Shown: positions 1 to 8,485, counted from the first letter of the stretch. The stretch: 63,721 nt of DNA from Neobacillus niacini (GCF_019749295.1 NZ_JACWFG010000009.1:1-63721); one strand, 5' to 3'. The notes: a model not told the origin generated them from the sequence alone. A program made the numbers and translations.

Positions 1-277
1 TAGGGGGCGAACGGTTTAGCTGACGGGGTCGAAGCCCCACGGGCAGTTACGTTCTACCCTGGCTACTGATATAATAAGACCATAAAAAATAAGGTCAACC
101 AGAAATATTTAGCATTCTGGCTAACCTTATAATACGAACGGGGCAGTTTAGCTCAAGAAGGTTATACTCATAAATAAGACGAATATATATGTAGAGCTCA
201 GTTTAAGAGGTATCAACCGAAATATGTTACCTTGCATAGGAATTATCAGTATCCAAAAGAACAAATGAGGTGAAGAC
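1..277. other. Intergenic start of window with repeat sequence
   Basis: No gene is seen. An imperfect inverted repeat at about 91-132 (arms TAAGGT..CCAGAA and TTCTGG..ACCTTA) could form a long hairpin. At 135-161 lies a copy of the dispersed repeat carrying AACGGGGCAGTTTAG, which recurs many times in this window. The first 60 bases also contain ACGGGG/GGGCAGTTACG pieces of the same kind. Confidence 0.5.
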
Positions 278-763
278 TTGTCACACGTTAGAATACGATG
301 TACAGGGCTAATAGTCGAAAATAATTCTGTCCTTTTAGTTGAGTATGATGATAATGGGATTCATTATAATTTACCTGGTGGCGGACTTGAGCCAGGTGAA
401 ACGATATTAGAGGGTGTTGCTAGAGAGGTGTTAGAAGAAACTACAGCACAAGTTGATGTGGGTCCGTTAGCATTAATTTATGAGTTTCCCCCGCATAAAC
501 AGTCTGGAAATTATAACGTCAATGAGAAGCACGGATTGCACCTCATTTTTGAATGTACAATAAAGAATAATTCAATACCACGATTACCTCAAAATCCAGA
601 TCCTCATCAATCGGGCGTTAAATGGGTCCCTTTAGAAGAATTAGACTCCATTTTGCTGATTCCGAATATTAATAAGCAAATAAAAGAATATATTAAAAAC
701 CAAAGGAATATCGAATTAATTGAGGATTATAGCCTAGACAGACTCCGATTAGAAAAGAAGTAA
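278..763 (+). CDS. NUDIX hydrolase
   Basis: Predicted Mg-dependent pyrophosphohydrolase of 161 residues, acting on a nucleoside-diphosphate-linked or related substrate that cannot be named from sequence. The Nudix box runs from about Gly35 to Ala57 and has the REVLEE core (residues 49-54) with Glu41 upstream. The glycine usually found near the end of the box is Thr56, a tolerated variation. The protein is a single compact domain with no signal peptide or membrane segment. The start is TTG at 278, chosen because GAGGTG at about 267-272 is well placed and the next residues already form the first beta strand of the fold. It stands alone, followed by a hairpin terminator and a dispersed repeat. 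Confidence 0.85.
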   Translation: MSHVRIRCTGLIVENNSVLLVEYDDNGIHYNLPGGGLEPGETILEGVAREVLEETTAQVDVGPLALIYEFPPHKQSGNYNVNEKHGLHLIFECTIKNNSIPRLPQNPDPHQSGVKWVPLEELDSILLIPNINKQIKEYIKNQRNIELIEDYSLDRLRLEKK

Positions 764-844
764 TTCATACATAAGACAGTAATTGAAATTTTCCTTGTTT
801 GTACTAATGTCCTTACCATATTAATGGTGCTTGTGCTCAAGAAT

Positions 845-902
845 GACTGCTGCGGCGGTCTTTTTTTCTTGTTGTACTAACGAAGCAAATAGTTCAACAA
901 GG
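845..902 (+). repeat. Hairpin terminator plus dispersed GAACTAACG-type repeat
   Basis: GACTGC (845-850) pairs with GCGGTC (855-860) across a TGCG loop and is followed by seven T, a good intrinsic terminator for the NUDIX gene. It runs straight into CTTGTTGTACTAACGAAGCA and AGTTCAACAAGG, whose outer TTGTT and AACAA are inverted. The same hairpin-plus-element module recurs near 16.3 kb. Confidence 0.65.
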
Positions 903-970
903 TTAATGGTTATTTGTGGTTAAATATATAAAGAATGATTGTTTAATTCATAGGGGGTCTTTAAGTGTAA

Positions 971-1180
971 GAAAACAAAGAAACTCCTGAACGAAAAAGA
1001 GAGAGATTAAGACAACAAGAATTAAAAGGCAATCCAACGGGCAATCTGAACGATGCCTTTAACAGGGCAAACACAGGTAGTCTTGTTGATTTAGTAGGCA
1101 GTTTAGGTTGGAAAGGTACAGGTATCCTTATTCTTGTACTCATAATTGGAGCTATAATTGCTTCAATCTTCTTAAAGTAA
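971..1180 (+). pseudogene. DUF6366-family small membrane protein with lost start codon
   Basis: The open frame encodes about 69 residues starting ENKETPERKRERLRQQEL, then NPTGNLNDAFNRANTG, then a hydrophobic C-terminal membrane segment rich in I, L and G. I recognise this pattern as the DUF6366 family of Bacillus, function unknown. A GGGGG ribosome site (953-957) is followed at the right distance by GTG at 965, but the next codon in the reading frame is TAA (968-970), and none of the first codons after it can initiate. A one- or two-base loss just after the original start would explain this. The gene is therefore broken, or the sequence has an error here. The neighbouring UPF0158 gene starts 40 bases downstream. 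Confidence 0.6.
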
Positions 1181-1220
1181 CGGGTGCTTTAGAAAAAAAT
1201 ATCAAAAAGGGGATCTAAAA

Positions 1221-1688
1221 ATGAGTTTAAAAGTCAAACTAAAAGATATTATTGAGGAAATGGAAATACAGTTTGAAGAATCACGTTCTTTACTAAATAT
1301 TAAAACTGGTGAAATAGTGATAGTGACCTCGGAGGACCTGAGAGCTGCTGAGGACGAACAACCAATTGATCATTTACCTGAATGGGATCGTGAAAATAGA
1401 ATGCTGGCAATTGAAGTGGTGGAAAACTTTGAAGACTATATAGATTTACCTACTAAAAATGATGTGAATGAATATGAGATAATAGAAAACTTTTGCTTAA
1501 CAATGAGTGATCAACGAAAGCAGGATTCTTTATATAAGGCAATTAAGGGAAAGGGTGCCTTTAGAAGATTTAAGGACAAAATTATAGATTTTGGATTAGA
1601 AGACCAATGGTATTCTTACCGAGACGAGTGTTATAAACAAATTGCGATTGAATGGTGCCGGGAAAATAAAATAGACTTTATTGAATAG
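1221..1688 (+). CDS. UPF0158 family protein
   Basis: Acidic, soluble 155-residue protein of the UPF0158 family, whose biochemical role is unknown. Recognised by the overall layout: an N-terminal VKLKDIIEEME stretch, a middle TKNDVNEYEIIENFC segment and a C-terminal KGKGAFRRFKD..WY motif, which is the family hallmark. No membrane segment or signal peptide is present and the length is normal. The start is ATG at 1221, preceded by AAAAAGGGG at about 1204-1212. It lies just after the broken DUF6366 gene but has its own ribosome site, so the two may or may not be co-transcribed. Confidence 0.75.
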   Translation: MSLKVKLKDIIEEMEIQFEESRSLLNIKTGEIVIVTSEDLRAAEDEQPIDHLPEWDRENRMLAIEVVENFEDYIDLPTKNDVNEYEIIENFCLTMSDQRKQDSLYKAIKGKGAFRRFKDKIIDFGLEDQWYSYRDECYKQIAIEWCRENKIDFIE

Positions 1689-2427
1689 AGTAAACAGGAG
1701 GTGCTTAATAAAATAAATAGTAATCACGTTTCTTATTGAACTAACGAAGCAGTTCTATGTAGTATGATTTTCCACCGTAATCAACGAAAGTAAAGATATG
1801 AAAAATGCCAAAGTTGTATCTTTGTAGAAGCATTATATATAGTAATTAATTATAGTTTTCAACGTAAACAACGATAGGATTTACTTGGGGAGGTGGGTAT
1901 GATAGGCTCGTTTGCCAGATGGAAACTTAGTTTCAGCCTTTCAAGACAAATCGTAACCACAGAGGCTCCAAGTCAAGTCCTTAAACACCTACTTTATGGA
2001 TACATATAAACAATGATAAAGGGTGCACCATATCAATGTTTTGTTGTGGATTCTATATATAAGTGAAAGATTAGTTCAATAAGGAATGGGAATAATACTC
2101 TTAAAAATGTTAAGGTGATAGAAATATGACTACTTTCTTACTTATATCCTGTGTACCAATTTGTGGTGCTGTTTATGTAAATTTCACAAAAGTATGTTCT
2201 CCTTAAAAATCAGTCTTTGGTAAGATTCTTGGGATCATATGATCAAGGGATTTAGGTTATGCTGACAGATAAAATTTAGAAGTGATTGTGGAGTGTTCTT
2301 ATTTGAGCTATAGGTAATTTCGGTAATTTCACTACATTTGATAATATTTGGAATAAATATTATGAGGTTGCTTTCTTTACCGTTCGTTCTCAATATGTTA
2401 TAGTGCCTATGGGAGGAGGAAAATAAA
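1689..2427. other. Gene-poor stretch with two tiny possible ORFs
   Basis: At 1731-1752 lies another copy of the dispersed TTGAACTAACGAAGCAG element. Two short frames have ribosome-site-like sequences. One, at 1899-2009 (36 codons, after GGGGAGGTGGGT), is not recognised. The other, at 2126-2206 (26 codons, after AAGGTGAT), is hydrophobic and begins MTTFLLISCVPICGAVY; it could be the truncated front of a small membrane protein. Neither is strong enough to call as a gene. The rest shows nothing identifiable. Confidence 0.35.
2376..2404 (+). promoter_or_regulatory. Possible sigma-A promoter of the TetR gene
   Basis: TTTACC (2376-2381) and TATAGT (2399-2404) are separated by 17 bases and lie just before the ribosome site of the TetR gene. 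Between them is CGTTCGTTCT, which matches one half of the AGAATGATCGTTCT palindrome repeated downstream of the gene, so autoregulation is possible. Confidence 0.4.
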
Positions 2428-3006
2428 ATGGCAAGAAGTAAAGAATTCGAAGAGAACGTAGTATTAGAAAAGGCGATGAAGCTCTTTTGGGAACAAGGTT
2501 ATGAGAAGACATCCATGACCGATCTGGTCGAGCATATGGGAATCCATCGCAGAAGTTTGTATGATACATTTGGCGACAAACATACGCTGTTTTTGAAAGC
2601 TATGGATCGATTTCGTGATAAAGTCAGTGCTGAGCTTACGGGAGAAGTTAAACGCTCCAAGAATGCAGCGGAGGCTCTTCAGTTTATTTTTAGTTTCATG
2701 ATATATGGTGAAGAAAACTCTCCTTCAGGCTGTTTAATGGTGAATTCGGCGGTGGAATTGGCAATGCGCGATGCTGATGTGGATTCAAAGTCCACTGAAT
2801 CGTTCACACTATCAGAGCAGCTACTCAAGGATATTATTCTGTGGGGGCAAGAAGAGGGAGAATTTACTTCAGAGTATGATGCCGGCGAACTGGCGGAACA
2901 TCTGCATACTGTGTGTGTAGGGTTAAGGGTAATGACAAGAACCTCCATTCCCAAAGAAAAATTACATCGTATAGCCAATTTATCAATAAAACTTTTAGAT
3001 AAATAG
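2428..3006 (+). CDS. TetR/AcrR family transcriptional regulator
   Basis: One-component repressor of 192 residues. The N-terminal helix-turn-helix spans roughly residues 10-55, with the typical AMKLFWEQGYEKTSMTD and RRSLYDTFGDKHTLF segments; residues 75-190 form the ligand-binding and dimerisation domain. The start is ATG at 2428 after GGAGGAGG. The C-terminal end (GLRVMTRTSIPKEKLHRI) closely resembles the TetR remnant at 9.0-9.24 kb, so the two were paralogues. Directly downstream lie three tandem 76-bp repeats, each carrying a palindrome of the type this family binds, and then a truncated SDR gene. I infer that this regulator controlled that SDR gene and possibly itself. The ligand is unknown. 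Confidence 0.9.
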   Translation: MARSKEFEENVVLEKAMKLFWEQGYEKTSMTDLVEHMGIHRRSLYDTFGDKHTLFLKAMDRFRDKVSAELTGEVKRSKNAAEALQFIFSFMIYGEENSPSGCLMVNSAVELAMRDADVDSKSTESFTLSEQLLKDIILWGQEEGEFTSEYDAGELAEHLHTVCVGLRVMTRTSIPKEKLHRIANLSIKLLDK

Positions 3007-3070
3007 TTCCTATAAGAGAAAGTCTGAACTGTAGTAAAGCTTTCTCTATGTAGATATCAATGCTTTTGCA

Positions 3071-3298
3071 TTTTTTAGAATGATTGTTCTCATATATGAG
3101 TCTTGCCTTGCTTAAGCTCTCTCCTTGAAGAGATTTTTCTTTTGTGTTTTTTAGAATGATCGTTCTTGTATATGATTCTTGCCTCACTTAAAAATTTCTC
3201 CATGAAGGGATATTCCATTGTGCTTTTTAGAATGACCATTCCCATATAACAATTCTTGCCATGCCCAAAACTTCTCCTTAAGGAAATGATTACTTGCG
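3071..3298 (+). repeat. Three tandem 76-bp repeats carrying TetR-type operators
   Basis: Three imperfect direct repeats begin at about 3071, 3147 and 3223. Each starts with a T run and TAGAATG and continues through a TCTTGCC segment to a TCTCC/GAAG segment. The embedded palindromes are AGAATGATTGTTCT (3077-3090), AGAATGATCGTTCT (3153-3166) and the more decayed AGAATGACCATTCC (3229-3242). The same motif, AGAACGTTCATTCT, occurs at 8989-9002 beside another TetR remnant. They fill the interval between the TetR gene and the truncated SDR gene, where that gene's control region should be. Confidence 0.75.
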
Positions 3299-3358
3299 TA
3301 GTTTTAGGAGAAAGACATTTTGTTGTACCAAAATAAATGTTAAAAGGAGCACATAAAA

Positions 3359-3539
3359 ATGGAAATATCTGAACAAGTCGTATTTGTAACCGGGGCGAAC
3401 CGAGGTTTTGGCCGCCATTTAGCACTTGAATTTCTATCCAGACTCCGACAGCTTTGAAATTGTTGCCGATGACGTGAGCCGAAATATCCAAAGAGTTTTT
3501 GCTGGTGGTGTATCTGCGATATACCCACATCTCTCCTAA
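3359..3539 (+). pseudogene. Short-chain dehydrogenase (SDR) with large internal deletion
   Basis: After AAAAGGAG (3342-3349), ATG at 3359 opens a typical SDR amino terminus, MEISEQVVFVTGANRGFGRH, containing the TGANRGFG dinucleotide-binding motif. After about 26 residues the frame runs into a few unrelated codons and a stop. In another frame the sequence continues as DSFEIVADDVSRNIQRVF through AGGVSAIYPHLS and a stop, which looks like an SDR carboxyl terminus. About 170-180 codons of the middle, including the YxxxK active site, are missing. The gene cannot make an active enzyme. It was probably the target of the TetR regulator upstream. Confidence 0.75.
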
Positions 3540-3717
3540 TACAAATTACTAATACAGTGACTTGAGGCGTGAATTAGGTGTATTTGCAGTGTTAGATGCA
3601 TTCTTGGGCATATATCCCTTCAAGCACTGGTTTTTGTTTTGAGTCACTTACATTCAACGTTAGAGATTGCATTTCAATGAAAAATCACAAAAAATTGTAG
3701 AGGAAGAGGATGAAAAA

Positions 3718-4716
3718 ATGAGAGCTGCTCAAATGCAGAAATATACAAAAGAAATTCAAGTGTATTTGAATGATGTTAAAATACCAGAATTTAATAGCAG
3801 GGAGGTACTCGTTAAAGTTAAAGCAGCAGGTGTTAATCCATTAGATATCCTTATTTTAAATGGTAGTATTCGCATGATTTCTGATTATGATTTACCATTA
3901 ACTTTAGGAAATGAACTATCTGGAGTTATTGAGGCTGTTGGAAAAGATGTTAAGAACTTCCGCGTTGGTGACCACATTTATACGAGGTTGCCAGTTAATC
4001 AAATTGGAGCTTTTGCTGAATATGCGGTCGTCAATGAAGATGCTATATCCATAATGCCTAAAAATCTATCCTTTATTGAAGCAGCCGCTGTTCCTCTCAC
4101 TGCTTTGACTGCTTATCAAGCATTAAATGACGTACTCAATGCTCAGCCTAACAAAAAGGTATTTATCCCTGGAGGAACCGGCGGCTTTGGTGCTATGGCA
4201 ATCCCCATCGCCAAATCAATGGGGTTATATGTTATAACAAGCGGCAGTGAAAGAGGTAGATCCCGTACACTGTCAATTGGCGCTGATAAATTCATAAATT
4301 ACCATGAGGAAAACTATGCCAACATTTTATCTGATATAGATTACGTTATTGACACCTTGGGAGCAAAAGAGATAAAAGCAGAACTTGTTATTTTAAAGCC
4401 TCAAGGGAAATTAGTATCATTAAAAGCCGTACCTAATTATCGCTTTGCGGTTAAAAATAATTTTCCAGTGTGGAAAAAACTATTGTTTGGTTTAGTGGGT
4501 GCTCGTATAGATTCTTTAGCACGTAAACATAAAAATGAATATCACTTTTTATTCGTGCAAGCCAATGGCAGTCAATTACAAAAAATCACTAACCTTGTTG
4601 AAAAAGAAAATATCACGCCCTCTATTGATTCAATTTATAATTTTAATGACATTAACAAAGCATTAATAAAAGTTTCTACTGGACACTCACAAGGCAAAGT
4701 AATTGTAACCTTCTAA
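3718..4716 (+). CDS. MDR-family NADP-dependent alcohol dehydrogenase/quinone oxidoreductase
   Basis: Zinc-independent medium-chain dehydrogenase/reductase of 332 residues, likely reducing quinones or enones with NADPH. The start at ATG 3718 (AGGAAGAGGATG ribosome site) is preferred over an upstream in-frame TTG because MRAAQMQKYTKEIQVYLNDV is the usual family beginning. The GroES-like half contains VKVKAAGVNPLDILI and the conserved LGNELSGVIEAVGKDV. The nucleotide-binding half has GGTGGFGAMA (about residues 156-165), followed by the IGADKFINYHEE segment. No zinc-binding cysteines are seen, which fits the quinone-oxidoreductase branch. It follows the broken SDR; no operon partner is visible, and a hairpin terminator follows. 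Confidence 0.85.
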   Translation: MRAAQMQKYTKEIQVYLNDVKIPEFNSREVLVKVKAAGVNPLDILILNGSIRMISDYDLPLTLGNELSGVIEAVGKDVKNFRVGDHIYTRLPVNQIGAFAEYAVVNEDAISIMPKNLSFIEAAAVPLTALTAYQALNDVLNAQPNKKVFIPGGTGGFGAMAIPIAKSMGLYVITSGSERGRSRTLSIGADKFINYHEENYANILSDIDYVIDTLGAKEIKAELVILKPQGKLVSLKAVPNYRFAVKNNFPVWKKLLFGLVGARIDSLARKHKNEYHFLFVQANGSQLQKITNLVEKENITPSIDSIYNFNDINKALIKVSTGHSQGKVIVTF

Positions 4717-4779
4717 TCTAAAATTTAAGTACGTGGAAGAACTCTTGTAAACTATAAGGTGCTTTCCTTTTATAATTCC

Positions 4780-4804
4780 AGCTACCAATAGGGTAGCTTT
4801 TAAT
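4780..4804 (+). terminator. Intrinsic terminator after the MDR oxidoreductase
   Basis: AGCTACC (4780-4786) pairs with GGTAGCT (4792-4798), followed by a T-rich tail. The preceding AAGGTGCTTTCC segment also occurs in the repeat near 63.64 kb, so this may be a repeat-borne terminator. Confidence 0.6.
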
Positions 4805-5243
4805 TTATTTCGCAAACGGAAAAGTTCAATTATGAGACGACTCACAACTGAAAAAATGATTTATTAACCTTCTTTGGAAATAAAACAGCACCGTTCCTAA
4901 AAATATAGACATCCATGGATATTAGTATCTATATGTTCTAAATAGAAATAATTAATATTCTACTTAGCACGCCAAACGAACAGAGTTTTTTGCGAATCGC
5001 GTTAGGGAATCACGCCCTAATTCTAGAATGAAAACATCCGTAAAAAGGAGTCTATTGACTACTTTAAACTTCATCGTTCCCGTCACAGTCCCATGTTTAA
5101 CACAAAAAACACAGAATAGGATACCAAATGATACTCTAGAAAGGCTGTTAGCCACGCTGGTCAATCATTTCATCCATAAATTGGAGTACGTGGTCTTTGA
5201 TTCCTTACAGGTAAAAAGGAAGCGTTGCTCCAATTTTTTTACT
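4805..5243. other. Flank downstream of the TnpB-related gene, with hairpins
   Basis: No convincing gene. Two inverted repeats stand out: TTAGGG/CCCTAA at 5002-5020, and AATTGGAG (5179-5186) with CTCCAATT (5229-5236). The second is enclosed by a T tract on the plus side and lies within 70 bases of the TnpB-related stop codon. Open frames on both strands here (for example 5028-5261 plus) have no recognisable product. For a transposon of the IS200/IS605 type, this is where the right end and a guide-RNA-like transcript would lie, but no boundary can be fixed by eye. Confidence 0.4.
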
Positions 5244-6785
5244 TTAACGATCTGCCTTTAATATTTCAATTTTATCTTGGAATAAATACTCTTTTTTCAA
5301 ATGGGTGGTGATGGTTCTCCATTTTTGGAAGTTTGATTGCTGTAGTTTCAGATTTTTTGGTAATGACAGGATGGTGTTATACTTAGGTTTTTCTGTCTTG
5401 AAACGATAACCTCTTCTTGCGATCATGCAAGCGGCAGATGCGTGAGAACTTAACCCATACCGTGCCATAAATTTCATTTGCCCGATTTGGCTTGTATACG
5501 CTGGATTAACCCGCATTATTTTTACTCCAAGTTTTTTGGCCTTCATCTCTATCAATTGCCGGAACGTGGAATAGGAGAACCCTGAAAGCATGCGGGCATA
5601 GGCAGGACCTTGTTCTCGCAGCTGATCCTTTTTCTTGGAAAAATCCAGCTTTTCGATGACGACATCCTTATGGACCAAGACCGAGTATTCTAGGACTTCC
5701 TTTATGGCATCACTCATGGAGGCGGTTATCTGGTCTTTTCTTCGGCTATACATAGGGACTTTAATCGACCAATTTTTAATGGGGTTCCCAAACCGATCAA
5801 TTTCACAAATGGCGAAGAATCCGGCATTCATATCGATTCCGATAAGTCCAGTTAGATTCGAGGTCCCCACCTTAGGTGTTTCCCGTTCAACTGAAGCGTT
5901 AACATACCATCCTTTTTCCCTCTTGATAAAACGATAGGTAACAGAAGTGTAGTACTTTTGTTTTCGTCCACTCCGGGTATAACCCATGTAAGGAACTTTC
6001 GCTTTATCTAGCCACTCTTGTCCGTATGGAAAAATCACATCATGAAACTCTATATATCTACCATATTTATCGGTGAAAAGATTCGCAACACGCAGCCTCA
6101 ATATGTTCTTCCAATCATAGGTAGCAGTCTGGTTACCAAATGATTCATCCTTAGACCCGATGACCAAAAATTGGGAGCTGCGCACTTCAGTCCAGTCTTT
6201 TTGCCATTCTTGATGATCCTTGTATTGGTTTTCTTCCAAATGGAATTGTTTGTGAAACAGTTTCTTTGAGCCAAAGCAGATACGAATCTTTTTATTTTTG
6301 ACGTCTATCTTCAACTTTTCCAACTTTTGTTGGAGATTCCTCAGTCTGCGTTTTTTTTGATGAAGGTAAAACTTAAGATTACGATACTTCTTAACCAGTT
6401 TCGAAAATAATGGATGGGTTAGTGAAGTGTCCTGGAGTTTTTGATGAAGTTGTTCTTTTTGTGTAGTTTTCTTGTCAATGATTTTGTGCAGATAAGTCGT
6501 TTTGGATTCAAGTTCCTTGATATCCAACTTTCTTTTTTCAATCAAGGAAGAGACTTTTCCGTCCAGCTGCATTTTCAAAGAATTGAATTGTCGGGCTGTG
6601 ATTCCAAATCGTGTTAGAAAGGTCTTTTTTAGGCTGGAGGACGAAACACCTTTTATGTGAGACTGAACAAAAAGCTCTCGCTCCAGCCTACCAAAGTAGT
6701 CTGCATATTCTTGAAGGTACATGTATGATGACAGACCATTATGAAATGAAATGTTTATTAATTTTGTTTGATAGGTTTGAATCAT
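5244..6785 (-). CDS. TnpB-related protein (IS200/IS605 accessory type), divergent RuvC site
   Basis: A 513-residue protein with a long basic, coiled-coil-rich region (about 75-175) and a C-terminal RuvC-like domain. RuvC-I is LIGIDMNAGFFA with Asp318, and RuvC-II is VVIEKLDF with Glu378. At the expected RuvC-III site the sequence is GLSSHASAACMIARRGY, where His448 stands in place of the usual Asp of the DxNAA motif. The segment YTSQIGQMKFMARYG replaces the CxxC..CxxC zinc ribbon that normally sits between RuvC-II and RuvC-III. It therefore belongs to the longer TnpB-related group without a zinc finger, not to canonical TnpB. No TnpA (Y1 transposase) is present. The start is ATG 6785 after GGAGGTG. 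Whether it is an active RNA-guided nuclease is open. Confidence 0.75.
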   Translation of the reverse strand: MIQTYQTKLINISFHNGLSSYMYLQEYADYFGRLERELFVQSHIKGVSSSSLKKTFLTRFGITARQFNSLKMQLDGKVSSLIEKRKLDIKELESKTTYLHKIIDKKTTQKEQLHQKLQDTSLTHPLFSKLVKKYRNLKFYLHQKKRRLRNLQQKLEKLKIDVKNKKIRICFGSKKLFHKQFHLEENQYKDHQEWQKDWTEVRSSQFLVIGSKDESFGNQTATYDWKNILRLRVANLFTDKYGRYIEFHDVIFPYGQEWLDKAKVPYMGYTRSGRKQKYYTSVTYRFIKREKGWYVNASVERETPKVGTSNLTGLIGIDMNAGFFAICEIDRFGNPIKNWSIKVPMYSRRKDQITASMSDAIKEVLEYSVLVHKDVVIEKLDFSKKKDQLREQGPAYARMLSGFSYSTFRQLIEMKAKKLGVKIMRVNPAYTSQIGQMKFMARYGLSSHASAACMIARRGYRFKTEKPKYNTILSLPKNLKLQQSNFQKWRTITTHLKKEYLFQDKIEILKADR

Positions 6786-6826
6786 TCAGCACCTCCAAAT
6801 AGAACCAGGAACATTTGTTCTAAAAT
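6786..6826 (-). promoter_or_regulatory. Leader of the TnpB-related gene with a GAACA/TGTTC palindrome
   Basis: On the minus strand the ribosome site GGAGGTG is preceded by GAACAAATGTTC (12 bases, arms GAACA and TGTTC), which could be a left-end hairpin of the element or an operator. Further upstream, TTGAAA and GACAAT are 17 bases apart and form a weak candidate promoter. Confidence 0.35.
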
Positions 6827-6989
6827 CTATTGTCTTATTTTTCTTTACCTTTTTCAAGTATTTAGTATTAAGATACACAAATTAGCACTAATGTCTATTA
6901 TTGTCTACATATATTGAAACTGCTGTTAACCCTTGAAAGAGTGCTGGAAACCTATTATGGGTCCTATTTCTATTCAATCGATGAAGAAT

Positions 6990-8360
6990 TTAACTTTGCT
7001 CCTTTAACCTAGCTCTTCGAAGATAGAAGCCGTATATGAAACCAGTCATAATGTTAATAATCGAGAAGCAAATAAAAATATGTCGATAAACCATTTCCAA
7101 AGATAAACCTTCTTGAATGGTTATGAGTAATCCAGAAATAGTCACTCCGAGACCCGCACCGAAAAATTGCAATAATTGGCCGATTCCTATCCCCGAACCA
7201 ATTTGATTGATGGGCAAGATCCTTGTTATCTCGTTCGATATACTTGAAGAAATTGCCGTAAAGCCAACGCTAGCAAACATATAAATGAAAAGGATAAAAT
7301 AGGGATTTGCAGAAGAGAACCATGCAAATAAGATTGAGGCGCTTAATAACAATAACTGCCCAAAAATAATTAAGGGTGCATTCCCAAAACGGTCAATGAA
7401 TCTTCCTATATATATGCCAGCAACCATGGCGATAATGGCACCTGGAAAAATCATCAGTCCTAGCTCTGCTGGTTCTTTTCCGAATACAGTTGTGAGAATA
7501 ATAGGCATTAAAAACAGAAGTGAAAAGTTAATGAAAAAAGCAGAACAATTAATAAGAAGGAGCTTTGTATATTGCTTATTTCTAAGAAGGAATAGTGGAA
7601 TAAACGATTCTTCCGTCTTATTAAGATATTTCCAACATACCGCAAAAAGAACGACTGTTCCTAATAGTATCCCATACGAAAATGTAGATAGAAAAAGTAA
7701 TAGACCTGTTACACTAAGCCCCGTAAGAATAGCACCGAATAAATCGAAATGTCCTTTTTTAATTACCTCATTAGGCAATAACTTTAGGAAGAAAGGAATA
7801 GACAGGACAGAAAAAATAGTGACAACGAAAAGATAATTCCATCCTAAGTATTGAGTAATCACTCCCCCTAGTACAGGACCCAACCCAAAGGCCAAAGAGG
7901 CAGCTGAAGCAATAATCGCCATCGCTTTTCCACGCCTTGATAGTGGGATATACCGCCCAGCCATGATCATACTTAATCCCATAACGGCTCCTGCTCCAGC
8001 TGCTTGAAGAATTCGAACTCCTAATAAGATAAAAAAATTAGTTGAAAAGAAACCGATGACTGATGATATTCCTAATAGGCAAATTCCATGGAGTAGAAGT
8101 CTTGAGAGGGGAACAAAATCAGATAGGCGACTAAAAGTTAGGGTTGAAATGGCAAACATGATGGAATAACCTGATACCAGCCATGAGCCCAAGGATGAGC
8201 TTAAGGATAAGTCTTTAAGAATAAAGGGTAATGCAACATTAAACATGGTTGTATTCATTACAACAAGCAAAGTGGTAACACTCCATATTAAAATGAGTTT
8301 ATTCTCTTGTAATTGCACCGTGCTTTCCATTTTGGAAGGAGCCGTTAGAATAGAAGGCAT
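6990..8360 (-). CDS. MFS drug-efflux transporter, Tet(K)/Tet(L)-like
   Basis: Integral membrane proton-coupled antiporter of 456 residues with about 14 hydrophobic segments. It has the layout of the Tet(K)/Tet(L) branch: an N-terminal VVMNTTMFNVALPFI segment (motif D1-like), RLSDFVPLSRLL in the first loop (motif A region), the FGLGPVLGGVI antiporter motif C near residues 157-167, and a central KGHFDLFGAI segment also seen in Tet(L). The substrate cannot be read from sequence; tetracycline-type or other lipophilic drugs are possible. The start is ATG 8360, with AAGGTGGG at a good distance. It is followed on the same strand by the TnpB-related gene and preceded 125 bases upstream by a thioesterase gene also on the minus strand. 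Confidence 0.85.
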   Translation of the reverse strand: MPSILTAPSKMESTVQLQENKLILIWSVTTLLVVMNTTMFNVALPFILKDLSLSSSLGSWLVSGYSIMFAISTLTFSRLSDFVPLSRLLLHGICLLGISSVIGFFSTNFFILLGVRILQAAGAGAVMGLSMIMAGRYIPLSRRGKAMAIIASAASLAFGLGPVLGGVITQYLGWNYLFVVTIFSVLSIPFFLKLLPNEVIKKGHFDLFGAILTGLSVTGLLLFLSTFSYGILLGTVVLFAVCWKYLNKTEESFIPLFLLRNKQYTKLLLINCSAFFINFSLLFLMPIILTTVFGKEPAELGLMIFPGAIIAMVAGIYIGRFIDRFGNAPLIIFGQLLLLSASILFAWFSSANPYFILFIYMFASVGFTAISSSISNEITRILPINQIGSGIGIGQLLQFFGAGLGVTISGLLITIQEGLSLEMVYRHIFICFSIINIMTGFIYGFYLRRARLKEQS

Positions 8361-8485
8361 TAGTTCCCACCTTACCTTTTTAATATTGATAAAAATGCAC
8401 TTTACATCGTACTACTAGCTAAATGATAGCTAAAACTTTATGGATCTTACTTTAATGGATTTTTTTTTACGTGAGATTAGTTATA

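Noticed and set aside
961..1143. 60-residue minus-strand open frame
   Set aside because: It is the antisense of the DUF6366 frame, with no ribosome site.
5028..5261. 77-residue plus-strand open frame beside the TnpB-related gene
   Set aside because: It spans two hairpins and the end of the opposite gene, has no ribosome site and no recognisable family.
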